A stretch of DNA of 64,000 bases from Atrichornis clamosus (lineage: Eukaryota > Chordata > Aves > Passeriformes > Menuridae), in assembly GCA_013400975.1 (NCBI GenBank), contig WBMZ01011913.1, positions 1-64,000 of the forward strand. The letters run 5' to 3'. The translations under genes were made by a program, and so were the position numbers. The notes beneath the pieces were generated by a model, which did no database searches, was not told the origin of the DNA, and worked only from the letters and a program-made list of their open reading frames with translations. This document shows, in pieces, positions 39,922 through 51,700 of this stretch (the stretch's first letter is position 1; the number at the start of each line of letters is the position of its first letter).

Positions 39922-42900
39922 TTTTGATGGGAAGGAAAAATTTGAGATGTTCAAAGTCTAAAATTCTATTGGATTGTAGGATCTCAGAAGCTTTTAAAAA
40001 TCTCTAGTCCTTAAGATGCAGAGAAGCCCTTGACCAGCTCCTAGTTAACTCTTACCAACTAAGAAGGAAAGTGAAGAGTTATCCTTTGTATCAGTCACAT
40101 ACTTGTTCAAGCTTTTAAGGTTTGCCACTTCTTTGGTAACTTGTTTCTTGTGCTGCGTAATGGATTAGAAGACTTCCTGTAATATGGCTGTGTTGGATAA
40201 TATGAATGGTGCATTCTATGTAGTTTTGTGACCATAAGGATTTGCAAAATTCTCATTTGCAGGGTGGCAGAATACTAAGATGAATCTGGACAATCTTCCC
40301 ACACAATGTGCTTTTAGCTGCAGTAAAACTTCACAGTTAATCTATCATGAAAGTTGTGGCACTGGCAATTTTTGTTGTTGTTTCAGTTCACCACGGTTGC
40401 ATTTGTCTTTCTCCCTGGTTTTGCTTTATATTCTATGACAGTTGAGTCACTTGGTGAGTGCTGATGAGCTCTGCTTGTATTTGTGGCTTTTCAAAATGCC
40501 TGAGTGATGAAAAGAGCTGGAATGAAACAGGACATTGGCCCTACTTGTACTTCCTTGCTGATTTCCTGCAGATTTTTTTCAGCATAATTTCAATGTGAAA
40601 CAGATGATAGTGTGGTGATCCAAATAGTTTTGAAAAGTAATATGACATTTACCAGAAAGTACTTGTGAGGAATAAAGACGGAATTGGGTTTGTGGCTGTT
40701 TGGGTTGTAGAGGAACAAAGCTTTGATCAATAATCTTGAAATACACAAAATTGCTACTGATATCTTTAGTGGATGTACATAATAAGGAGGACAAAGCAGT
40801 TGTGCAGAACAGTATGCTTCTCTGAACTAATCCAAAAAAACTCCCTAAAGTAGTTCCGGCTTTAAAGGGTGATCTCTGATTGACTGTGTCAGAATGGGGC
40901 TACAGCGTCCCAGCAAGCAGCGACTGGTGGTTTTTTGAAGACTGATAGTGAAAATGCAACTCGAGAGAGGCTTTTACAAAATGAGCTCATAAACTTTGAG
41001 AACATGTAAGTAGGGCAGTAGCTATCAGGAGTAGCCCGATGACTTCCAGTATGCATGTCACTGGTGCAACTGGTACGAGAGTCAGTCCTCCTCACCTCCC
41101 TCACAAAGGAAGTTGTAAAAGGTAACAGCAAACAAGTGGGACACCAGAGATAGGACCTGAGTAATGAATGAGTCTTACGCAATAAATGTAAAATACACAT
41201 CATGCTCATTTTGTTATAAAGGAGTTTGAGGGAGAGCTAGATTACAGCATACGAATTCCTCCACAGAGGAGATATGGAGTGCTAAAGGCTTTTTAAATTC
41301 AGGGGCAAATGAGTCATAGTCATAAACAGAAACCAGACAAAGTCAAAGTAGAAGTTAGATACTCGATTAAATGTGAGAAATGATGAATGAGCGAGGGAGA
41401 TGGTGCAGTGTCTATCCCTTGAGTTCTTCCAGTCAACCTTCAAAAAGGTGCATTTCCATAAAACATCAGTAAAATTAAGGGGTGATTATAGGACATTATC
41501 AGGCCTGGTGTCCTATGAAACATAATGAAATGACCAGATCACTTGGACTGAAGACAGTAATACAGCGATTAATCCACAAGAAGCCTATCTGCAATTACAG
41601 TTCATGTGCCTGTTCTACACCCCGACCTCTTTCAGTGCTGAAGTAATGCAATGGTTAAGCTCACAGTGAGAATTAGTCACCAGCTTCTCTCAGTCTAACA
41701 ATTTATGTTTGTCTTTTAGAGCTCTTATCATTTCACAACACTTTTATTTGTAAAGCAGCATTACTAATTAGTATACACGTGATACTGAAATCACTGGTAG
41801 GCAAACAGTGCTGAAAAGCCAAGAGAGGAAGAGTAAAATACTGTTTTATTTGCAATTCACAATAATTACTTGCTTTTCTTAATTTGAATGAGTGTCAGTG
41901 GTCTTGTGCACGCAAAGAGTGTGGTGCCGTTTTTGTAAAAGTTTATGGCTTTAGGATTTTCTCTGAATTGGAGAAAGGAAAGCAAGAGGGAGATGGGCTT
42001 TTCCAAAGCATAGACAAGAATGTTTCAAAAAGTATTTTAGGGTTAGATGGCTACAGAATTAATATTGATTATTGTTAGAGGAACTGCAAGAACTTTTTTA
42101 AATGTCACTATTTATTTTGAATTAATTTTCTTCTGAAGGAGGGTTTCAGGAAAGATTATAGGACTTTGAGGTGTAAATTTGCTACATATTTTAAGAATGA
42201 GGAAGACTCTTCAGTAGCAGTAGAGCAGCCAGAGTGTTTTTTAAAATATAATTTAATTTTTTTTGTTATTGTTATGAGGGGTTTTTTTGCTTAGCTGTAT
42301 GGCCTTTTCATTTCTTTAAAGTAGCTGCAAGAAAAGGACAATTGAGGGAGCACAGCTGATGCCTGCTGGGAGGGGGACATAGCTTGAAGTACAAAATACC
42401 TGGTCATTAGCATCCTCCCCAGAAGGATCTGAGTGCTGTAATTAAAAGCAGTGCTATATTTTGTATTCAGCTTCAGATTTGGTAAGTGCTAAGTACCCTC
42501 AATTTTAACCATACTAAGAACGGAAAATGAGCAGTTGCAGGAGCAATTCATGGTCTTACACGTTCTGTACCTTGTCAGTCTTTTAATGGCATCTACTCTA
42601 CGTCTTGACCTCTGCCCCTTGCACACTGATCTCTACAAAAAGGACTAGAAGACTGTTATATTTAATGGAAAGGACATAGCAAGAAATGCTAGATGGGTCT
42701 GGAAGAAGAGAGCTGTCAGTAATACGTGGGATTTAATTCCAGATCAGATACAGTGCTCTATTTTTTTTGTTTTCTGTGTTTCTTTCTTGCTCCACAAGTT
42801 GCGCTGTGTTAAGTGGCAAGTGAAGCAGCTTGTCATTGTTCTTATTTTTGCCATCCTAACCATTTAAAGCTAAGTTTGGGTCATGAATTAGAATAATCTT

Positions 42901-45464
42901 CTGTTTCCTTCCCTATCATTAGTGGGGCTTTGCTGAATGGCTTTTTAGGAGAGTTACGCATTTCCTTTTATTTTCCTCCCTGGCAGAGTGGAATAAGCTA
43001 CAGATGTGTGAATTTTGTTTCACTGAACCATTCCTTTTGGAAAATAAAATGAAAACTGTGCCACAAATCCAGCCCCAAGTATCCAGTCTGCGGAAGGGCC
43101 AACGTTTAACCATGACTTTATGGGTTCCAGTGGGTTGTGTGACAGTTCCAGTTTGCTAGAGCCATCTTGGTGAGGGTTGCCTGACCTTCTGAAGACCTGG
43201 GAATGGAGAGGAGAGCATCTTCAGCAAATGAGAAGCACGTGAGAGGAAAAAGTAAAACTTCATTATCGTCACTGTTCAGTTCATTTGAGGAAAAAACATA
43301 TTCTGTTATCAAACTTGGTGCTCCTAATTGTCATTTACTGTCACCCTTTTCCATTTTCTTTGTTGAAGCATGTGCCCACGAAAAAATGAGCGCATGTTTC
43401 CTAAGGGAACTCCTTAAACTCAGGATTTAGAAACTAAAACAGTGATTTCCTGTCTCTCTGTCAAAAGAAATAATTTTAATTATTTACAATTTTGTTCCCA
43501 TTTCCTACCTTTGTTTTAAATATGATTGAAAGAATTCTTAGGTGAAATAAGTACAGATACAGATAATTTTTAAGCAGAGCTACACAACAGCCAGCATCTA
43601 ATTTATAAAATACATACAGTGGGTCTGATCTGCAGGAAGTACCTGGGGGGTCTTCTTTACATTAAGTATATTCAGTTCCTTTGGCATGTTTTGTAGAAGT
43701 CCTGCTGTTAGTAGGAAGTTTGACTATGTAGCAACAGCAAAATATGTAGCAAAATTTTATATTGTGCATTGGAAATCAATTCCCCTGGGTGATTTCACAT
43801 AAATTGAAACTCTTCAGGGGCAAATTTTGCACAACCTTGAAATCAGTTAGAAACTGATCCCATGAGATCTTTTCACTCTCAGCATTCATTTAATTCACAT
43901 GGGCAACAGCATTTCAGTTTTAGACAATTGAAAGTAAAACCTTGCTCTGTGCTACGTAGATAAGGTCGTGCATTTGCATATATGTGTTGTGCATCTCCTT
44001 TAGGCATGGCCGTGTTCATGATCTTTTCATAACCTTGGATGATAAATTCTTCACTTCCAAGAGTCTGAAAAATTTAGTTAAACAACATTTTTATCTAGTA
44101 TTTATCTTAAATCTTCTCATTCAGCACACAGTCACATAAGCCAATTCTGTGCTGTAGAGGTAGATATTAAAATCCTCTCAAAACCTCCCCCATGATGGAC
44201 CACTTGTCACAGTGTCCTGCAATGGCTTCTTCCCTATGGCAGAAGTGGAAAGGTGTAGCTCCCTTGGTGGGAGAAGGGAGCAGAAGAGGGGGTTTATTCC
44301 ATCCATCTGGCACAGGACTCAAACACACCTGGAAGTTTCTTTCTAGACTGGTAGCTAAAGTAGCCTAAATTACTCGCTGAGACCTAGATGCACAACTTCT
44401 AGATGGCTAAATTGAGACAAACCCCTAGAAATGTTTTGTTGTGCTTGCTCTGTCCAGGTATAGTGTTTGGACAATCTGAGGCCTGACAGAGGGAGTAAAC
44501 CAGTTTGTCTCAGCAGCTTACCAGTAACTAGTGGGTTTGTGTCCAGATCTCTCAATGCACAGGTATATCTTAAGTGTGGTAGAAAGTAAATCAGATTAAT
44601 CTGTTTTAAATAAGTAAAAATGACATGCCAGTCTGACCCATCATTTCATTGGCAGATTCAGGCAAAAGGTCATGTTGGTTTTATCTTCTTTGGAAAGAAT
44701 ATACCAAGCACAGCATCCCTGTTGTTTGTGATTTATTCTTTGTGACTTTTGACAGGATTTCAGCCAATGGTTTATCTCTGCCAGTGTCACACCATCAGAT
44801 GCTATATCTAAAGTTTTGGCAGTTCTTACCTCTTTATCCACTATCATGACACCATTTTACTAGCTTTGCACTCTGTATACTTACTTGCATTGGATCTTGA
44901 CTAATCAGCTAACTGGATCATGTTAATCAGCTTTTAAACTGCTTTTATTGGAGACCTTTGGCTGAGATGTTAAGACTGTGTCAGCAAGGCTGGCATTTCT
45001 GCTTGGATGTAGTGTAAATAAATATTAAACTTCAGATCTGAGGAGTTTCACTGTTTGAGAAATGTAGTACATGATAGTGAGCTGGACCTACCTGTTTGGT
45101 TGGAAATCAGGAAAAAAGAGGACAAGACACAAAACTTCTTGCAGCTGTTTGTAGAGCCACTGCTGGGAGGTGTGGAATGCGTAAAGTTCTTGGTATATAG
45201 AGAGCTTTCCTGGCAGAAGCTAAGAAATGTACAGCTACTTACGTAGCAGCTGTTGCCAACTCTGAAATGTTGCAGCTCTTTTTCCAGCCCATCCTCAATT
45301 TCTTATCATGGGTGCAGTGCTGGAAGTAGCTATTTTCTCAGATCTTCCCACAGATATGCTTGTTTAAGATGTTTCCTGACCTTGTTCCATCCAAAACAGG
45401 CTTGGTTAATTTATGCAGCCTGGAAAACATGTTTGTGTTTAACCCTACCTACTGCACTTTTGTG

Positions 45465-45539
45465 AGCTGAGACATCTCAGGTTGGACTTGATGATCTTGG
45501 AGGTCTTTTCTAACCTTAATGATTCTATGATTTTGTGAT
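45465..45539 (+). mobile_element. CR1 LINE 3' tail, short fragment
   Basis: About 75 bases of the extreme CR1 3' end in gene orientation. GGTTGGACTTGATGATCTTG and GAGGTCTTTTCTAACC are followed by octamer-like units ATTCTATG (45522-45529) and ATTTTGTG (45530-45537). Upstream of about 45465 the match is lost. Its tail faces the tail of the minus-strand CR1 that begins about 45 bases later. Confidence 0.85.
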
Positions 45540-45584
45540 CTGGCAGGAGAGCTGTGTGAGCAAGCTGGGCAGCAATCTTTTCAT

Positions 45585-47320
45585 TAAATCATAGAAGAGT
45601 TGGTTGGAAGGGGTCTTTGGAAGTCCTGAATCAAAACCGTTTCCAACCCTATCTCTGGTCTTTGTCCTGGGCTTTGTCCAACTTAGTCTTGAAAACCTCC
45701 AAGAATAGATGTTGCACCATCTCACTGGACAGCCTGTTCCACTCTGCCCAGAATTTTGTTAATCACGTTTGTCAAATCTGAAGCATGCAAGCTGTAGTTT
45801 GTGATGTTTCCCACTTGTTGCATTGTCTGCTACTACCAAAGTGAATTTGGGTCTGTCAGCACTCCAGATGCTCTTGAAACCATTGTAATCTGCTATTAGA
45901 TTGCCTCTTGACCTCCCCTTTGCCACACTAACAAAGCCCAGTTCCCTTACCCTCTCATTGTGTGTAGTATGCCTTCTATGTGGTGTTTGTATTGGTTGTC
46001 AAGAAAGAACACTGTTGGTTCCTGTTTACATTGGAGTGCACCCTGACCTCCAGGTCATTTCAGCAAGGCTCCTACAAAAGCAGTTGATTCCCAGCCTTCA
46101 GCGATGTATGGAGTTAGTCAGCTCAGAGACCAAACTTTGCACTTGTAGTTGAACATGGTGAAGTTTCTGTTGTCCCAGTCCTCAGTTTAAGGAGTATTGG
46201 GACTTCATTGGATACTCAGCTGAATCTCCCAGGGAGATATTGAGCTAAAAGTTATTTACTGTTGTCCACAAAGTTGCTGAGGGATCTGTTTTGTCACTCA
46301 AGTAGTTGATGAAGATACTGGACAATGTTGATATTGGGCTGCTATTGCTATTGGGCTGCTTTGCTGATTATCAGCTACAGAGCACTTGTGAAGTCCGGAC
46401 AGGACTGTCAGTCCAACCAATCAGTTTTCAACAGATCTAAGAGTCTGTTCTTCAGCTCCCAAATGCGTATGGGAGAGTCACAGTGTCAGAAACCTTAATA
46501 AGTCAAGATATATTGCATCCACCTCTCTCTCCTCATCTGCAGAGCAGGTCATTTCTGTTACAGAAAGCAGTCAGCTCGATGAAGCGTGGTCTGCCTGTGT
46601 TGAGTATTTTTGATTGCCTTCTTGTCCTTCATGTGTCTGGGAGTCCAAGGAATATATTCCCTGCCCTGTACAAGGACTGAGGTGAGGCTGACCAGCCTGT
46701 TGTTCTCTTGGTCCTCCTTCTTGCCTTTCTTAAAATAGGCATATGAGCATTTTTCCAACTGTGGGGACTTACTCAGATCATGTGCAATTTCTCATACATA
46801 ATGGCCACACAATCACATAAACCAACTCTTTTGGCACCACTGGATGAATCCCATCCAGTCCCAGGTGTTTGAATAAATACATTGAATTTTGCTGATGAGT
46901 CCCTAACCACTTACTTCACCCACTGTCAACTGCCCAAACCTTCTGAAACTACAGTGGTCCATACAGGGGTTTGGAAGCAAGTTTTTCAGTATTGCTTTTC
47001 TGCTTCATTCATCTCTGGACCTACATTTTCCCTGAACTTCCTCTTGCTGCTGGTATTGCTGGTGGAAGCCCTTCTAGTTTCCCTTTGCCTAGCTGGCTAA
47101 TGCAGCTGTAGCTGCCCTTTGACCTTCCTGGTGTTAACCCCTAGTGACCGAGCAACATGTTTATTTTACTCCTTCTCTGGTGCCTTTTTAACCAGCAGAA
47201 CTGCTTCTTGGGGAGGATGTGTGCCTGCAGCTTGGGTGTTCATTAAAACTTCAGGAAGCTGTGAGTGCACAGACGGTGTTCCCACCGCTTTCCCTCCAGG
47301 GCAGAGGAGTGCCTGCTAAA
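45585..47320 (-). mobile_element. Old long CR1 LINE fragment, minus orientation
   Basis: Read on the minus strand this is a degenerate CR1 of about 1.7 kb. At its 3' end (low coordinates) are the octamer remnant CATAGAAG and the segment GTTGGTTGGAAGGGGTC, then the complement of the CR1 3' region (CTGGACAGCCTGTTCCACTC near 45726). ORF2 reverse-transcriptase territory follows, with landmarks such as ACTGAGGTGAGGCTGACCAG (46677-46696) and TCCTCCTTCTTGCC. Farther on, AGCCCTTCTAGTTTCCC near 47065 and the ACCGAGCAACATG block near 47148 match the more 5' part of ORF2. Many stops and indels break every frame. The 5' limit near 47320 is approximate. Confidence 0.85.
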
Positions 47321-48595
47321 GATACCATCTTGATATTTACATCATTTCAGTCACTTGCTTTTGTACACATGTAGCAGGTCATGAGAAACTATAACTTTCC
47401 ATATCCCTGATGGCTATTTGCAGTATGACTAACTTATCTCAGCAGGCACTCTTATTATAAATATGTATTTTATTGGGATAGTGCTGTAAATGGCCATGTT
47501 GTTCAGACGAATTGCTCTGGTTCAACAAAATACTTTTACAGTTACACTACAGTGTTACCATTTTTGAATTCAGTGCAGTTAAAGTGTCATAGAATTGAAA
47601 TATAGGACGTGAACCTGTCTACTGTTTGCATATGTTTTACTTCAGAGACCACATAAAGGTAGCTTGATACCATCAGTATTTTAAAGTTAAGGAAAGCAAT
47701 GCATACATAAAACTTTGTCCATGGTTTTCTGTATGGATACTGATGTGTGCCACAGAATTGTTTATGTCCAACGCACTTCAGAGTGAGTGAGTATGATGTA
47801 TCTCTTGTGGTGTCATGTGGGAAGGAACCTCCTTCATCTTGGTTGTCCTGCTCTGAAATTCTTTGGAAATGGTGTGTCGGGTGAGACGGGCAGTTTGTCT
47901 TCCTTTAGGATTGCCACTTTTTTGTTCTCATTAGTTTTATATCTTGGTACTTTTAACTTACACATATTTAGTTCAAGCGACTGTGTTTTCTAGTACATTT
48001 TATTAGTAACTACAATTTGTCAATAGGATGGATAAATAAAAAATGTCGTGAAAGCTTTTCAAGCCAAACTTTTGGTGTATGTGTTTTTTTAGCGCATTAA
48101 TGGCAGCACAAATATCCACTATTTTACTAATTGCATTTTTTATTCAAGCTTATTATGGCTTATTCCTGGGTTAGTTTCTAGTACCAGAGAGTAACAAAAG
48201 AGCAGTTGACTTTGACCTTAATTAAGTTTACTCAATCAGACATCAGTGTGCAAGGTCTGCTGCACAATTGTGTTTCAGAATTATGTTTCTTTTAAGAAGA
48301 CATCTCAAAGGTCACAAGAGACATGTCCTGAAAGATTTTCAATAACAGCTTGTTTACAAGATGAAATTCCAAATCAGTACATGAATAATGAATAGAGTTG
48401 GAATTGGATATATAACAATAATTTTTAGAAGTGGGTAAGGTGGAACATATCCTTGTCCAGTTTGAACAGGAATAAAAAAAAGTACATGACTTGAAATCAG
48501 AATAGACACCAGAGCTGTACAGCTATTGGAGATTTACCTTTTTTTCCTGAATAATTCTGTCTGTCCCTCCAAGCTGGGACTCAGGCGGATTTGGG

Positions 48596-48600
48596 NNNNN
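48596..48600. other. Assembly gap (5 N)
   Basis: Five undetermined bases directly before a T/G-rich low-complexity tract. The real missing length cannot be known from the N count. Confidence 0.99.
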
Positions 48601-48764
48601 TTTTGTTTTGTTTTGTTTTTTGTTGGTTTTTTTTTTAAGTTTGATTTGGTTTTGGTTTTGGGTTTCGTTTTGTTTCGGTTTGGTTTGGATTTTTTTGTTT
48701 TGGTTTTTTTTTGGTTTTTGGTTTTCAGTTTTGATTTTGGTTTTTTGGGGTTTTTTGTTTGCTG
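48601..48764. repeat. T/G-rich low-complexity tract, (TTTTG)n-like
   Basis: About 164 bases made almost only of T and G on the plus strand. It starts as clean TTTTG units and degrades to mixed GGTTTT/GGTTT units with a few A and C. The complementary strand reads as a spurious Lys/Asn/Gln-rich frame (48523-48801). The position next to the N gap suggests that part of a longer microsatellite failed to assemble. Confidence 0.85.
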
Positions 48765-51700
48765 GTAACTTTTGTCTCAGTACTTCAGTTACTTCCTGCA
48801 CTTACCTGCTTCTTTGTGGAGTTAGGGAGTACTTTGTTATTCATGAGGAACTAAATCAATCATCACTTTCTCATGTCATCTTGCATTGCATCAGCTTCCT
48901 TTTTCAGATGAAATGGATGGGTGTAACTCCTTATGGAGTTTAGCAGTGCTATTTGCTGTCTTGGTTTTGGGTGGTGGTTGCTCAATATTAGCTTAAGCAT
49001 TTAAACATTGCAGTTAATTTATGTTTATCTATGCCAATGCAAGGCTTGGAGTTTGAGCACTGTTGAGGTAAATGGGCATTTTTACTGCAGTAATGCTGTA
49101 CCATTATCCCTACAGTCCTAATTGTAAAGATTTGCATTTTCAGTGGAAGTGGGTAAGGATTAAGAGCACAAGAAGGAGAGAGGTGGGTTGTAGAGATATA
49201 ACTGAGAATGCAATTTGTCCTGCCAGCATCCTATAATTGCTAATGATGCCTTAGAAGAAATAAAAGAACTTGGGATTGTTATTTGCAAGATTGCCACTTA
49301 GTTTGTTTACTGGGGGTTGGTGGAATATTTTATGGGGTATGAGAGCTGACAGGTAGCAAAAAATACCTTATCATTTCAAGTTTGCTTTTCAGTCTGGAAC
49401 TGCATTAAGGTCTGAATAGAATTGAAATTCTGTTGAAACAGAAAAACTGAGATTTTCTTCAGTGCAGTGTACGATCTGCTCCACACTGATTTAGTTCCCT
49501 GATGGCATGAGTCTGCTACCTAAGTTACTACATTAATATTCATTGGGTAGATCAGTATTGCACTGTTGGAGCCAATAAATTTTGGTTTAGTTTAAAATCA
49601 GAAATGATATTTTATACATTATGTTAGCATACAATTTTTATTAGCATATCAGACTGTGAAAGAGTGATGCATTGCAGTAAAAAGCCAAGTATTTCAAGTT
49701 AATTGCTGTTCTATTAAGTAGAAGTGGTGGTTTCAGCTTAAAAGAGTGTAGAGAAATGTTTGGCTAATGAAAAGAGTGCTCAGAGTGATAATAATTGTTT
49801 GATGTAGTGAAGCTACTGGCTGAAAGTACTCACCTCAGCAGTCAGAACTGAAGGCCATCAGAAGGAGGTGCTGAGCTGAGACCAGTCCAGCATGCAGAAA
49901 CATTTATGGGATGAGCCCAAGCAATGCCCACCAAGTCCCCATTGTGCTACTAAAAACAAATAAAGAAATAAAGAGCAGCCAAGATAAACATTCAGCAGTG
50001 GATTTGTCTGACCTGACCTGCTCTTTTTGTCCAGAAGAAGTAGTGTGGGAGAGCAGGAACCACGTTAAAGCACTTGTTTAGAGGGTAGCTGGTAGACGCA
50101 GGTGTGATCCAGCAGATTCTTCTGCACCTTGCAGTGCTGGTGAATTGCCAGCCCACGCAGCCAAGCAGCTTGCACGGCCACAGTGAGGGCAGGGAATCAA
50201 GGCAGGTGGTTTTCTTAACTACTTTCCTTCTCTCCTGCCCATCCTCCTGCTGTGCTTTGGGCAGGTGTGGAGCCATCCCTTCTCAGAACGTGCCACCAGT
50301 CATTGGCAGCTCCTTGCCAGTTTCCCCCAGTTTATATACTGAGCATGATACTCCATGGTATGGAATAGCCCTTTGGCCAGTTTTGGCCATCAGTGTGTTA
50401 TCAACATAATTCTCATCCTAAATTCAAAACAGCATTGTATAAGCTACTAAGGAGGAAAACTAGCTCTATCCCAGCTCAAGCTCCTTCTAGATTTCCTTCC
50501 ACACCCACACCCTTAGGTTCTTACTTCCTCTACCATGGCAGGGTTACAGCTAAAACCAGATTGGAGGGAGGGAATCCAGCTTTTGCTGTCTGCTATGGAT
50601 TTCTCTGTTTGGAAATGTTGAGTGAAAGCTCCTGAGACACAATTTGATTCATAATGCAACAGCAGTTTCCTTCCCCATGCCTCTCTTCAGTGATTCTCCC
50701 AACAGCTACCATGGATTTCTGTGCACTGGTTGGAGCACTGCAGCACCACAGGATTATTTTTGTCAGATTAAGTATTCAATCCACTGCACTTTGCACAGAA
50801 AATTGGATTTGTTTGCTTCAGGCTCCCTTTCTTTCTGCTTTGCCACTGCTGCTTGGTTTTGAAACGTGTCCCATTATTTGAGGCAGCGGATGTATTGTGG
50901 CTCATTTTCTGATGGTGTCTAAAGGCCAGATTTGAACAGGGATCTGCTGCTGCACAAGACTTGTCATAAAGTGGCTTAATCCCCAGGAAAGCCCAGAGAG
51001 GTAGTTTTTCTCACTCTTGGAGTGATGGAGCATAACACAGGGAGCATTTGGAAGAGCTCGACATTGAACTCAATGTCTGAAGATTCAGTACTGTCCTTTA
51101 ATTGCAAACCCATCCTTTATCATTCCTAGATGTCAGGGTGTTCCCTCCTGTTATGTCCCTGAGCTGTGTCACTGATTTGTCTTTTGTCTAGCTGGACCTG
51201 TGACGTTCTGAATAAAAAATTGGTAAAACTACCAAATTTATTTTGGAAGTCAAATTGTACAAAGAGGGAAGAAAAGAGTGATTATTCCATATATTACGAA
51301 ATACCATCTGAAACTGTAAGGGTTCAATAGAGTTGTAGTGAGTGTGTGAAAGGGATGGAATATACTGATCATACTTGGAAAAATAAAGACTGAATATTAA
51401 TGAGTATAGAAGGTAGAGAAATCTACATGTATATATGCTGATAAATGTATATGAATGTTTTTAGAAAAAAAAAGTTGTACTTCAATAAACTGTTTCATCC
51501 ACATTAGGATATAGTCATTGGAAGGCATCCATTTCAGAGTCTGATTGTACAGCACTGGTGTTTGGTCAGGACTGCTGTGTTTTACTTTGAATATAGGAAA
51601 AGATTCAGCTTTCTGTTCTAAAATAAGGTTACCTTGACATTATCTAAGGGTGAAGGAATTTGACTTAAAATGGGTTTGAATTTAAAAGTGTTTAATACTG

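Larger units (their letters stand above)
22378..45464 (+). other. CHN2: CHN2 intron 1, second AT-rich segment
   Basis: About 23 kb without a recognisable exon. Visible items are a four-tract G-quadruplex motif at 26445-26474, TA simple repeats at 33725-33739 and 38050-38062, a direct/inverted repeat cluster at 36108-36153, a 17-bp tandem repeat at 39891-39921 (GCCTTAAGACACT twice) and a 157-codon minus-strand frame at 39250-39723. Other open frames are short and unrecognised. A few octamer motifs (ATTTGCAT and complement, for example near 34048 and 43972) occur at about the rate expected by chance. Confidence 0.75.

Noticed and set aside
13275..43980. Octamer motifs (ATTTGCAT or complement) and scattered CACGTG E-boxes
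   Set aside because: Their number is about what chance gives in this much AT-rich DNA, and no clustering was seen.
48601..48764. Possible interstitial telomeric repeat
   Set aside because: Units are TTTTG and GGTTTT-like, not the vertebrate TTAGGG.
48523..48801. Lys/Asn/Gln-rich minus-strand frame
   Set aside because: Translation of the T/G-rich low-complexity tract across an N gap; not a gene.
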